Of a stretch of DNA of 45,709 nt, positions 34,101-42,213 are shown piece by piece. A program made the position numbers and the translations under genes. The stretch's first letter is position 1, and every line of letters begins with the position of its first letter. A model generated the notes under the pieces. It ran no database searches. It was given only the letters and a program-made list of their open reading frames with translations, and was not told the DNA's origin. The DNA lies in the NCBI GenBank assembly GCA_000969725.1, contig JXSR01S047080.1; one strand, written 5' to 3'. Origin of the DNA: Ophiothrix spiculata. Taxonomy: Eukaryota; Echinodermata; Ophiuroidea; Amphilepidida; Ophiotrichidae.

Positions 34101-37100
34101 CTCACTCTGCCATTTCTTATTTTGCCTTTTGCGTAGTACCATTAAGTGAAGCAGAACATCAGGCGAAAGAATTAGAACTGAATGGTGTGAAGAGTGCTGA
34201 AGCAGGCAACATTGATGGTGCATTAGATTTCTTTAACCAAGCTGTGCAGGTGGCATCCTCTAATCCGTCATGTTATAACAACAGAGCTCAGGCGCTGAGA
34301 CTCAAAGGAGATGTGCAAGGTAAGGGCAGGCGCGTAACAGAGGTCGCTTGTCAGGGGGGTCAACAGCCCGGTTTGAGCTTTATTTTACCGGTCTAAGGCT
34401 GGAGTTTCCCGCTGAGAGGGTAAAAACCGGCTGATTAAGCAAGATTTTCTGTCAATTTCATCCCGGTCATAGTCGTCAGAGGGGGCAGTCTGCCCCCCTT
34501 GACCCCCCGCCTGTTACGCTACTGGGTAAGGGGCGGCTTCAAAACTCAACCGGCGGTGCATGCCTGCCGGTTCTGGGTGGTTGGCTATTGTTTATTCCTG
34601 TCGAACCGCCCAGAGCCAGCAGGCAACCGCCGGTTGAGTTTTAAAGCCGCCCCTAACAATACACAAGACAAGAAAGTGGTGCTGCCTGTGACCCATTAGT
34701 TATCAAATATAAGTAAACAACTAAGCCGCAGACGAAAGTAGTTACTTAAAATGAATATATACAGTACTATTAATGGTTAATGATGCTAGGACCATAATAA
34801 AACGTACTAAATTAATTTAAATTAATCAATTTCTTTTTTTTTCTGGCTAAAAAGTGGTGCGGCCAAAGCCCACATGGCCCACACCACACGGTTCCGACGA
34901 CCCTGAACTCCAATAGCTCCATTCTGCAACTTACAAGTTGCCAAAATATAAATGCATGTTCATCATATGCATACAAATCTGTAAAAATGTTTTCACATCA
35001 CGAAGATCAATTTCTATGTCTATTATCATACTGTCACATTTGATCATGAGTGATATTATTTAAAGTTACATATTGTTATATGTTGCAGAGTGGGGCTCAT
35101 GGAGTTAGGGTTTTCTTGTAACAGGGTATTGGGGGTTTCTTGTAATAGGGTATTCAATTAGCAGCCCTACTGTGCACTATCTACTGTCCGCCTTGCACCG
35201 TTTGCTGTCTGCAACATATCTCCAGAAATGTAAGGCCTATGGTAATACAAGTTGGTGACATGTAGGGTCTCAGGATAAACCCCCACTGCCAAACTTTTGG
35301 TGGTGTGGTCAAGGTTAGAACAATATTTGAGTTTAAATTTCAAAACATGTTGAAAAAGTTCATCCGAGGTCATTTCAAGATCACAGCCATAACTTTTGAA
35401 CCTTGAACCTTTGGCCTCACATGGATCAAGCTTGGATCATGAATAGCCCTTGCCCAAGGTCATTGTCAGTCAAGGTCAAAAAGTCACTTGATGTCAAATC
35501 TCAAAAATGGTCAACAAAGTTGACCTGAGGTCATTTCAAGATGAATTGACCTGAGATCATCTGAGGTCATTTCAAGGTCACAATCATAACTCATGAACTG
35601 TCTACCCCACATGGCTCAAACTTTGATCATGTATAGCCCTTGACCCAAGGTCTAGGTCAGTCAAGGTCAAAAGGTCATTTGAGAGCAAATCTCTAAAATG
35701 TTTAAAAAGAGGTCATATCAAGGTCAAAACATTGACCAGAGGTCATGGCCATAACTCATGAATCTTTGATCCAACATAGATCAAACATTGCACCATTCAT
35801 TAACCTTGCCTACGGGTCAAGGTCAGACAAAGGCAAAAGTCATTTGAGCTCAAATCGCCAACACAGTTAAAAAGTTGAGGTCATATATCAAGGTTAAAAT
35901 ATTGACCAGAGGTTACTTCAAGGTCATGACCATTACTCATGAATCTTTGATCCCACATAGATCAAAATTGCACCATGCATAAACCTTGCCCATAGGTCAA
36001 GGTCAGACAAAGGTAAAAGGTCATTTGAGGTCAAATCTTTAAAATGTTTAAAAAGTTGACATGATGACATAATTTCCAGGTCACTGCCATAACTTGTGAC
36101 CTAAGAGCATTGGAAGTCATTTCAATTAAATGGTGATAACTCTTTCAACCATGATCCCACATGGACTAAGTTCACAACATTATAACGAAAGTATTTCAGT
36201 TTATAGTTCTTATGAGCTACCAAATATTTAGTGCAACAAATCTTTGTTATCTTATAATCTGATATATAATTCCAATGTATTTTCTATTAACGGAGGCTTC
36301 CCCCGCTTGGTGATGAAAAATCAATACACATACTTGTACTTTATTTGATGTCAAATGTTTGGTGGTTTACAGCACCAAGCATCCGTTATTGATTATAAAA
36401 TGCATTTGAATTAATGTAATAACAAAGACTTGTTGCACAAAATATTTGGTAGCTCAAAAAGAAGTATAGACTGACCTTAATCCTTTATGAACCATCACCA
36501 GGCAAGACAACTTGTTGTTACAAAAGATGAAGTGTTGTTTTTTATGAGGAAAGATACGTCCTCAGATTCAGAATATCTTTCCACATTTAGATCTAGAGGA
36601 GTTCAATCAGCTCAAAAGAGGAGCTCTCGCATTCCTGCATATATGTTTTGACTTGTCATTCAAGCAGGTGTTTGTACATAAGCCTTTAATTAAATGGAAA
36701 GTAAAATAGGGTAAAGGTTCAAAAATTTATAAATTATAACTATATATTTTTGGATAGGAATACGGTATCAAAATGTTTTATTTATAGTTTTTCAAAAACC
36801 TGAAAGTTATTATTGCCATGTCAGAGTCCAGAAGATAACTACACATATTAGTTTTTTGAAAAATCTAATAGCTCTGTTTTATTTTGTAAATGGAACTCAT
36901 ACTCACTTTTTGCAAGTGAGTGGTGATTGAATTGGCTTCATGTAAATCTTCATTTTTAGGAGAGTTTGAAAATGGTTTTTTTTTTAAATAAATTAGGCTT
37001 TTACAACATTTTTTGTTTATTTCAAATTCAGGTGCTTTAGAGGACTTAAATACAGCCATAAATCTTAGCCAGGGTCAAGGCAAGGCAGCTTGTCAAGCTT

Positions 37101-37294
37101 ACACTCAGAGAGGACTGATCCATAGACTGGAAGGTCATGATGATCAAGCATTAGAAGACTTCAAAAAGGCCGGAAATCTTGGTAGTGAGTTTGCTAAGAC
37201 ACAGGTGGTCCGCATGAATCCATATGCTGCCATGTGTAATCAAATGCTGAATGAAGTCATCGGCAAAATAAAGGCTGGTGAATGCACAGAATAA
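28084..37294 (+). CDS. TTC36: Tetratricopeptide repeat protein 36, three exons, complete
   Basis: Exons 28084-28198, 34137-34319 and 37032-37294 join in phase (each junction after the first codon base) into 186 residues; human TTC36 is 189. The N-terminus MSGHQHDKAVLNAIFNPLLP matches the family's start (N-D-Q-A-V-L-x-A-I-F-N-P). Three TPR helix pairs follow (about residues 50-150): GVKSAEAGNIDGALDFFNQA, CYNNRAQALRLKGDVQGALE and QAYTQRGLIHRLEGHDDQAL. The end KTQVVRMNPYAAMCNQML is the conserved family C-terminus. TPRs are protein-binding scaffolds. In vertebrates TTC36 (HBP21) is reported as an Hsp70-binding, liver-enriched protein linked to tyrosine catabolism; whether that holds here is unknown. 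Intron 1 is 5.9 kb, intron 2 is 2.7 kb. Confidence 0.95.
28311..28577. mobile_element. MITE with AAGCTGAATTC ends, possibly nested
   Basis: The ends AAGCTGAATTCATACTCG (28311) and CGAGTCTGAATTCAGCTT (28577) are inverted. The interior has further inverse GCAAACGC and GCAACGC blocks. Outside it, TCGTAAAG/CTTTACGA and wider ACGTTCGTAAG/CTTACGAT pairings (28235-28625) suggest it sits within, or is the core of, a larger foldback element. It lies in TTC36 intron 1. Confidence 0.65.
28646..28715. repeat. Imperfect 70-bp hairpin
   Basis: GTAAACAAAAATATAAATTT and ACCACAGGCCA pair with TGGCCTGTG and GGTAAATGTTTTTGTTTAC, separated by a few bases. It lies in TTC36 intron 1. Confidence 0.7.
28955..29510 (-). 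mobile_element. LINE 3' end with ATGAAATGAAA tail
   Basis: On the minus strand, 29506-29213 encodes a LINE C-terminus: FIHVAHCKDKFSLNTCLPMY, NFHVPRVGSFSKNSFFYHAT and LDWNGLPSCIKAIHSKTAFK. The element runs to a pentanucleotide-like tail (rc of TTTCATTTCATTTCATG) near 28960. It is 5'-truncated. Confidence 0.75.
29525..29760 (-). repeat. Possible dispersed repeat with a short coding-like stretch
   Basis: The minus strand reads VSVEKV-like and LLNSPDESLQEH blocks around GACGAAACGTCCACATG. The motif looks like interspersed repeat sequence I have seen in invertebrate genomes, but I cannot name the family and no second copy is present. Confidence 0.3.
29761..30900 (+). other. TTC36 intron 1, middle part: nothing recognised
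   Basis: No repeat pair or coding block is supported. There is a short ACATGTACATGTATG stretch near 30395. Confidence 0.5.
30904..30951 (+). repeat. Degenerate interstitial telomere-like repeat (TTAGGG)
   Basis: GGGTTAGGATTAGGGTTAAG is followed by TTAGGTTAGGGTTTAGGGTTAGGGTG: about eight TTAGGG-like units with changes. Confidence 0.8.
31035..31300 (-). pseudogene. Coding-like stretch followed by poly(A), possible retrocopy fragment
   Basis: On the minus strand an open reading of about 70 codons includes SYSPATVTNTCSAVNTVLQY, IGSDWYLTSVDCYRQLVAYN and IAKERNHDEETKQHQ, then runs straight into 12 A residues. The composition looks protein-coding, and a poly(A) run at its 3' end hints at a reverse-transcribed fragment. 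I do not recognise the protein, and no splice sites or start are clear. It could be chance. Confidence 0.3.
31353..31374 (+). repeat. G22 homopolymer
   Basis: There are 22 consecutive G residues in TTC36 intron 1. Length is uncertain because such runs sequence poorly. Confidence 0.9.
31640..31790 (+). repeat. AAGTCCTTG-type simple repeat
   Basis: AGTCCTT recurs at least five times, often followed by G and spaced 18-45 bases. The open frame here is a product of the repeat. Confidence 0.45.
32451..33246 (+). repeat. Recurring 14-mer GTGTTGGACGTGAC in a roughly 180-bp periodic region
   Basis: Exact GTGTTGGACGTGAC occurs at 32451, 32647, 32820, 32839 and 33020, and its exact reverse complement at 33233-33246. 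Three of the copies are followed at 8-20 bases by GTGAACGG. The sequence between copies is diverged. It lies in TTC36 intron 1. Confidence 0.88.
33915..33975 (+). repeat. Retroposon-like 3' tail with TAA/TAATAA repeat
   Basis: GAGTGCTTTATAAATGATTTG followed by AATAATAATAAT-like units resembles the common 3' end of invertebrate LINE/SINE elements. No upstream body is recognised. Confidence 0.4.
34137..34319 (+). CDS. TTC36: TTC36 exon 2 (first TPRs)
   Basis: The acceptor is TTTTGCGTAG and the donor GTAAGG. It encodes PLSEAEHQAKELELNGVKSA and the first TPR helices through NNRAQALRLKGDVQ. It joins in phase with both neighbours. Confidence 0.95.
34327..34524. mobile_element. MITE with CGTAACAG ends, beside TTC36 exon 2
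   Basis: The left end (GCGCGTAACAG, GGGGGGTCAACAGCCC) and right end (GGGCAGTCTGCCCCCCTTGA, CTGTTACGCTACT) are imperfect inverted repeats. It begins about 8 bases after the exon 2 donor. Confidence 0.6.
34527..34656. mobile_element. 130-bp GC-rich hairpin MITE
   Basis: TAAGGGGCGGCTTCAAAACT and CAACCGGCGG are mirrored by CCGCCGGTTGAGTTTT and AAAGCCGCCCCTAA. It directly adjoins the element at 34327-34524. It lies in TTC36 intron 2. Confidence 0.8.
34657..35389 (+). other. TTC36 intron 2, first part: little recognised
   Basis: Only a small direct repeat is seen (TTTTCTTGTAACAGGGTATT at 35111 and TTTCTTGTAATAGGGTATT near 35136). Confidence 0.5.
35390..36110 (+). repeat. TCAAGGTCA/TGACCT repeat array 2
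   Basis: Degenerate units of about 120-150 bases share GGTCAAGGTCAGACAAAGG, AAAGGTCATTTGAGNTCAAA, ATGTTTAAAAAGTTGA, GGTCATTTCAAGGTCA and CATAACTCATGAATCTTTGA. The word TCAAGGTCA occurs many times. It fills much of TTC36 intron 2. Confidence 0.82.
36202..36468. mobile_element. Inverted-repeat element, about 267 bp
   Basis: The left arm (TATAGTTCTTATGAGCTACC, AAATATTTAGTGCAACAAA) and right arm (TTTGTGCAACAAGTCTTTGT in inverse, ending GAAGTATA) pair over about 80 bases imperfectly. GAGGCTTCCCCCGCTTGG lies in the middle. Confidence 0.7.
37032..37294 (+). CDS. TTC36: TTC36 terminal exon 3
   Basis: The acceptor is CAAATTCAG. It encodes GALEDLNTAINLSQGQGKAA, QAYTQRGLIHRLEGHDDQAL, the conserved MNPYAAMCNQML and IGKIKAGECTE, then TAA. 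The last 14 codons and stop are repeated directly downstream. Confidence 0.95.
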
Positions 37295-37369
37295 ACAATC
37301 CTCAATTTGAACGAAGTCATTGGCAAAATAAAGGCTGGTGAATGCACAGAATAAACAATCCTCAATTTT
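37253..37369 (+). repeat. 60-bp tandem duplication across the TTC36 stop codon
   Basis: The block from GAAGTCAT (37253) through GAATAAACAATCCTCAATTT recurs at 37313 with only about one substitution (C to T). The second copy is in the same frame but lies after the first stop, so it is 3' UTR. Confidence 0.93.
37290..37295 (+). promoter_or_regulatory. AATAAA overlapping the TTC36 stop codon, duplicated at 37350
   Basis: The stop TAA is part of AATAAA (37290-37295); the tandem copy carries another at 37350-37355. Both are canonical hexamers, though a third at 37789-37794 may be the one used. Confidence 0.45.
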
Positions 37370-37794
37370 TAGCCAAATCACTGGTTTGGACTCCAGAAGC
37401 TTGTTGTCATGATGGGGACCCAATGTTGCAACTATAATAGTCTCGACTTGCATCATATATAAGGGGCTGTTCATATTGATATAAGTGACCCACCATATTG
37501 TAAGGCATCTTAAGGGTCCCAAAATCAAAACTGATATTATGGTACATGTGAAAGCTGAGATTTGAAGCTTTAAAATGACACTTTGCATTTAATTCAGTGG
37601 AGCCAGTATTGTATGATCTTCACGTAGCTCTAATCATAAGAACAGTCCACCTTTATCAAATATAATAGACAGGGCCGTAGTACAAGCTTTAACTACATTT
37701 GTATAAGGTATTATCTAAACTTATTTATTTTTGTATTTATCTTTATTATCTAAACTTATATATTTTTATTTATCTATTTGACATCTTTAATAAA
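37295..37794 (+). other. Probable TTC36 3' UTR
   Basis: The stretch carries the second copy of the 60-bp duplication, then unremarkable AT-rich sequence with a small direct repeat (TATTATCTAAACTTAT at about 37708 and 37744), ending at an AATAAA (37789-37794). Confidence 0.5.
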
Positions 37795-38432
37795 AAAAGG
37801 GCATCCTTATCAGTAATCCAACACTGGTCGTCATAGGGACCCTCTAAATCATTTAGTTTAATATGAAAGAATTGGACTTAACAAGTACGTCCCTTTGCTA
37901 ATGTCAAATTTGACAGTTAAACAATGGGTTAGCTGCCAACTAGAGTCGATAGCATTTATTTGCTCAATGTGTTGTTTTAAGCAGTAAAAATGGGCTTTTA
38001 ATTTTTTTTTGCAGATATTTTTTGTGGTATAGTACTTGGTTGGTTCAAAAGCTATCTTAGTGTTAGAACACATGTATTTTATAATGTTTGTGAATCTAAC
38101 ATAAAAAATTGTGGTGTACCACAGGGATCCATATTAGGCCCATTATTAGGTCGTCCGATGATAATCAGTAAGACCTAAATGGCAGCATGCAGTGTATGTC
38201 GGGTTGTGTTTGTGTATGTAGGAGTGTGTCTGTCTGCATGGGGTGAAAACCTGTGAACAAAATATCTGAAAATCTGAGCCTCGGAAATGGATTTCACTTG
38301 GTACTAGGAAGGAGCGAGGTGACATACCAGGCATGAGAATTTTCAGATAATTATCTGATTTCAGATATTTTGTCATCCTAATTCAGATAATTTGGGGCTT
38401 TATTTTACCTTTTTAGTGTTTTTTTTGGTTAA

Positions 38433-38478
38433 ACTTAACCATAGACCGTAAACATGTGTTTACGGTCTATGACTTAAC
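38433..38478. repeat. 32-bp perfect palindrome flanked by 7-bp direct repeats
   Basis: Arms CATAGACCGTAAACA and TGTTTACGGTCTATG (15 bases each, TG between) occupy 38440-38471. ACTTAAC lies immediately on each side (38433-38439, 38472-38478). Seen directly. Confidence 0.85.
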
Positions 38479-38795
38479 CAAATTCAGATATTTTCATAAA
38501 AAATCATTCTCATACTTTTGAACTGATTAGATTGACAGTGCATAATACACATATGCTAGTGCTTAATTTGTATAATTTATTCAAAATTTTGTTACAATGG
38601 CATATCACCTCTGAGACTCGGAAATTGATGCCACTTGGTAGGAAGAAGTGGGGTGACATACTCTCAAACTGATTAGATTTACAGCGCATAATATGTATAT
38701 GATAAGTACCTAATTTGCATAAATATTTCAGTATAGATGCACAGTTATCAAAAACCTATAGGTAATGGGCTACTGATGACATCCACTCTGATGAT

Positions 38796-38929
38796 TTAAC
38801 CCTTTCGATCCTGAATTTCAATATAGATGTATACAGCCCATACTGATACAATACGAATTGGAACGCCTGAGCATTCTCTCATAAGCTCCTTTGGAAACGC
38901 TCAAGCAACTCTCGAAATGAAAGGGTTAA
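38796..38929. mobile_element. piggyBac-like MITE, 134 bp, TTAA ends
   Basis: TTAACCCTTTCG at the left end and GAAAGGGTTAA at the right end are inverted repeats bounded by TTAA, the target site of piggyBac transposons. No coding capacity. Confidence 0.6.
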
Positions 38930-39973
38930 GCATTGTTTTGAATGATACAATTTTTGACAGAATTATATATATATACTAAATTTCTTGGTGTGTTAATTAA
39001 TGAGTATCTGACATGGAAAATCATATTGATTGTATTTTGAAAACCATCTCTCATAATATATTGGTGTCATGAACAAACTGAAATTTTCCATCTCAGCGAA
39101 TTCTATACACACTTGATTGCACTTTAAATCCTGCCTTATATTAATTATGGTATAGGCCTATGTAAATTGATATTAATAAATTAGTTAAGTTTCAAAAGGG
39201 GGCAATAAGACCTGTGTCAAAATGTCACTACAGAAGTCATACTGGAGCATTATATGATGCAATGTTCTCAAAAACTTATGATATTAAAACCATGATTACT
39301 TGTGTACAAATATTCTGTTAATGTAACTTCCTGTGGCCTTCCACAATTATTGTACAAAATGTTCCAATATTCATGACTATCCAACAAGACATGTCAATGA
39401 CCTAAATCAAACAACAAAAAATCTTTCTCAGACCCAGGAATTCTTTTTAGGAGCCCCATTCTTCGGAACTAGCTCCTAAAATCATTAAAAGAGACCATTT
39501 AAAAAAAAATGGTCTATTATCAAAAAGTACTAATAAAGTTTGTGATTAAAAATATTCTGCACAGTGACTTACTACATTTCCGTCTTCCATGTTTTTGGAT
39601 TTTAAAACCTGTCTTTGTCCTGTCTTGTTAGTTGTCGTTTTCACTTTGTTCTTATTGTCTACTCATGTATATTGTAAATAATTTCCAAGGGGTAGACTAC
39701 TCTATTGGCCTTTTTGGCCTAATGGCCTCCCAGTCTACTCCTCAATTAATTTCTGTTATTTTATTTGCGTTTTGCTGCACTATTATATATTTATCACAGA
39801 AAATAAAATTCATTGAAACAATGAAAGAATCAATGATAAACAATGATGAATTAATGGATTGAATACCACAAGACTAGTGTATTTATTACATTTTCTCAAA
39901 ATCATTGTGTCCAGTAATGCTAAGGTTTATGAGATTGCGCCAATTACACCAAACTTGAAAAGCTACTTAAGGT

Positions 39974-40893
39974 ACATACACTAGCGGTTTAAAGTATTTC
40001 CGCACATACACTTTATTCAGCCATATCTCACAAGGCGTTTATAAGGAAACTATCTGGAAACATACATTGCTTTTGGTCAGATCTGATAGGTAATCTAATT
40101 AAGTGTAAAATTTAGCACCGAATGGGATCAACCCCCTCACGTACGGGTAGGGGGCAACAACACAAATGGGTCGAAAAACGTGATTTTTAGGTCAAATTTG
40201 ATTTGACAACGCCTGGGTCAAAGGTCACTTCACCACTCAAGTTGAGTAGTCATATGGAATGTGTATATGTAAAAGAGTGAAAAGCAGGCAATTAAATATC
40301 CTGGTTATACTTGACTGCGCCAAGAGAATGCTTGGAAGCTAATGAAAAATGATCCTTCCACGTCCCACCAGTTTACAAAAATAGGGTTGTGATGAATGTG
40401 GAATGTATTGTGACGGTATATGAAACATCTTAAAACATTTTGAAATGTCATATACCGCCAGGGACCATTCCACTTTTACCACGGCCCTATTTTTGTAAAC
40501 TGGTGGCATTGAAGGATAATTTTTTGTTAGCTTCCAAGCATTCTCTTGGCGAAGTCAAGCGTGACCAGGACATTTCATCGCCTGATTGACACTCTATTAC
40601 ATATACACATTCCACATGACCACTCAACTTGAGCGGTGAAGTAACCTTGACCCAGGCGTTGTCAAATCAAATTTGACCTAAAAATCACGTTTTTCGAACT
40701 ATTTGTGTTGTTGCCCCTACCTATACGTGAGAAGGTTGATCCCATTCGGAGCTCAAATTTACACTTAACTAGATTACCTATCAGATCTGACCAAAAACAT
40801 CATAAGTTTCCCGATAGTTTCCTTATAAATGCCTTCTGAGATATGGCTGAATAAAGCGTTTGTGTGGAAATACTATAAACCGCTTGTGTATGT
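39974..40893. mobile_element. Foldback element, 920 bp, arms of about 455 bp
   Basis: The whole segment is two long arms in inverse orientation meeting near 40433 with almost no loop. Matching blocks run from ACATACACTAGCGGTTT (39974) to AAACCGCTTGTGTATGT (40893) and include ATTCAGCCATATCTCA, CAGATCTGATAGGTAATCTA, ACGTGATTTTTAGGTCAAAT and TTTACAAAAATAGGG. By eye the arms differ at roughly one base in ten. No protein. Confidence 0.9.
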
Positions 40894-41514
40894 CAAAATC
40901 ACTAGCCAAATCTGAAAATTGACTAAATAAGCAAGGAAAGTATATCTAAATTTCTCACATGATTTTTAAAATTCTGCTGCATCAATTTTCAATGCTCATG
41001 CACCACTGGCACGGCCTTAGCAGGAACACTGATTCTGTCCATCATATTTCTACCATATGGTTAAGAACTGAGCCTTTCAGAGCAATGTGGATATGACGTT
41101 ATATCTCCAAACTTGTTTGTCTCAAAAACCCAGTTGCATGCATGATAACATGTTGGCAATATAGCATGTCTAGACTGTTTAAACAACTATCACTTAGGGT
41201 AACGATTAGCTCCGTATGCACAAAACACGACTAAGTTAGTCCCTCCTGGACAAGATTAATATTGGAATTCTTGAAAAGTAACACATTTTTGGAGGACTCT
41301 AGTGACAATATTTGTTCTTGTTAAAAGGTGTAGGCTCATATTTCAACATGTGTATAATTTCCTTTAACCACTTGACCTTGGTCTCTGAAATGTAATTTGT
41401 GAGGTTTAACCCTTAGGTTGTTTCTAGTTTACTTTTCAGAGGTAAAAGAAAGTATGTAACTCTGGGGATGAGGCTGTTATGTAAATACGTGAGAAATAGA
41501 AAATTATTAATATC
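40894..41514. other. Flank between repeats: little recognised
   Basis: Near 41213-41250, GTATGCACAAAACACGACTA is roughly the inverse of TAGTCCTGCTTTGTGCATAC at 41569, suggesting 41210-41590 could be the inverted end of an element. Confidence 0.4.
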
Positions 41515-42200
41515 CAAAAAAATTGTTATTTTTAAGAGATCAAATTTCACTTAGTCTGGGAATAATTTAGTCCTGCTTTGTGCATACAGACCTTGCAGAT
41601 TGAATTTTATTTTATGAAAACCAACAGGATTTGATGTTTAAAAATCATTTTACAATATATGATACAAAAAGTACTCTTAAACCAATATTTTAAACTGGTG
41701 TCATTGTGATCTAAAATGGACATTTTGTCATATCCACCATCCTCTGGAGCCTCTTTTTGTTACTGGATGCTTTAAGGGGGCTAGCCTGGATTCCACTTAA
41801 CATTATAACATCCTTACTATAACTTGTGAAAATGTTTTTGTAAAGCTTGAAAATGTATTTAATTGAAATCAAAAGGTCAAAAAATCTACTCATGAATGGC
41901 TAAAATTGAGAGAGAATTATTATGAGAAACAATTTGATCAACTTTTTATTTGACCAGCGCTGGCTAGGCGGCAGATTTAGAATTAAGATATTTATAACAT
42001 TTTAAACTGAAAACGCTGTTTTAGGGTTCAGTTTTTATGCCTGGGCATAAAAAATTATATTGATGAAGAATGGCATTGCAATATTCTATAAACTGAGGGG
42101 AAACTACTGATTTGTTATAATACTATAAACATGTTCAAACCATACATGAGACTGTTAGAAAAGTAGCAAAAATGGTCTAGGCCAGTTCCTTTAATTACAT
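41515..42200 (+). repeat. Dispersed repeat, copy 1 of a pair
   Basis: It aligns with 44638-45030 over about 400 bases. Shared blocks are TTTGTGCATACAGACCTT, GAAAACCAACAGGATTTGAT and CATCCTCTGGAGCCTC. Both copies end in TCTAGGCCAGTTCCTTTA (42177 and 45527). Confidence 0.82.
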
Positions 42201-42213
42201 GTACCACATATAC

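Larger units (their letters stand above)
38153..38929. repeat. Composite insertion inside the LINE
   Basis: The insert has an internal direct repeat: CTCGGAAATGGATTTCACTT (38280) with CTCGGAAATTGATGCCACTT (38618), and AACTGATTAGATTGACAGTG (38520) with AACTGATTAGATTTACAGCG (38668). It also has a 32-bp palindrome (38440) and a TTAA-bounded MITE (38796-38929). Confidence 0.6.
38010..39862 (+). mobile_element. LINE (non-LTR) reverse transcriptase remnant, interrupted
   Basis: The first part (to about 38152) reads CGIVLGWFKSYLSVRTHVFY, NVCESNIKNCGVPQGSILGP, with the conserved RT block GVPQGSILGPLL. The second part (from about 38930) reads TKFLGVLINEYLTWKNHIDC, ILPYINYG, KLVKFQKGAIRPVSKCHYRS and HDYPTRHVN with frame changes, running to about 39560 and a probable 3' UTR. 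The YxDD region is lost where about 0.78 kb of other DNA sits. Several frameshifts show it is dead. Confidence 0.8.

Noticed and set aside
35390-36110. Regular repeats that could suggest a CRISPR array
   Set aside because: Units are degenerate, spacers are not unique fixed-length sequences, and the genome is animal.
37151-37588. Minus-strand 145-codon frame with a repeated peptide opposite TTC36 exon 3
   Set aside because: It is the antisense shadow of the real exon; the internal peptide repeat is the 60-bp DNA duplication read backwards.
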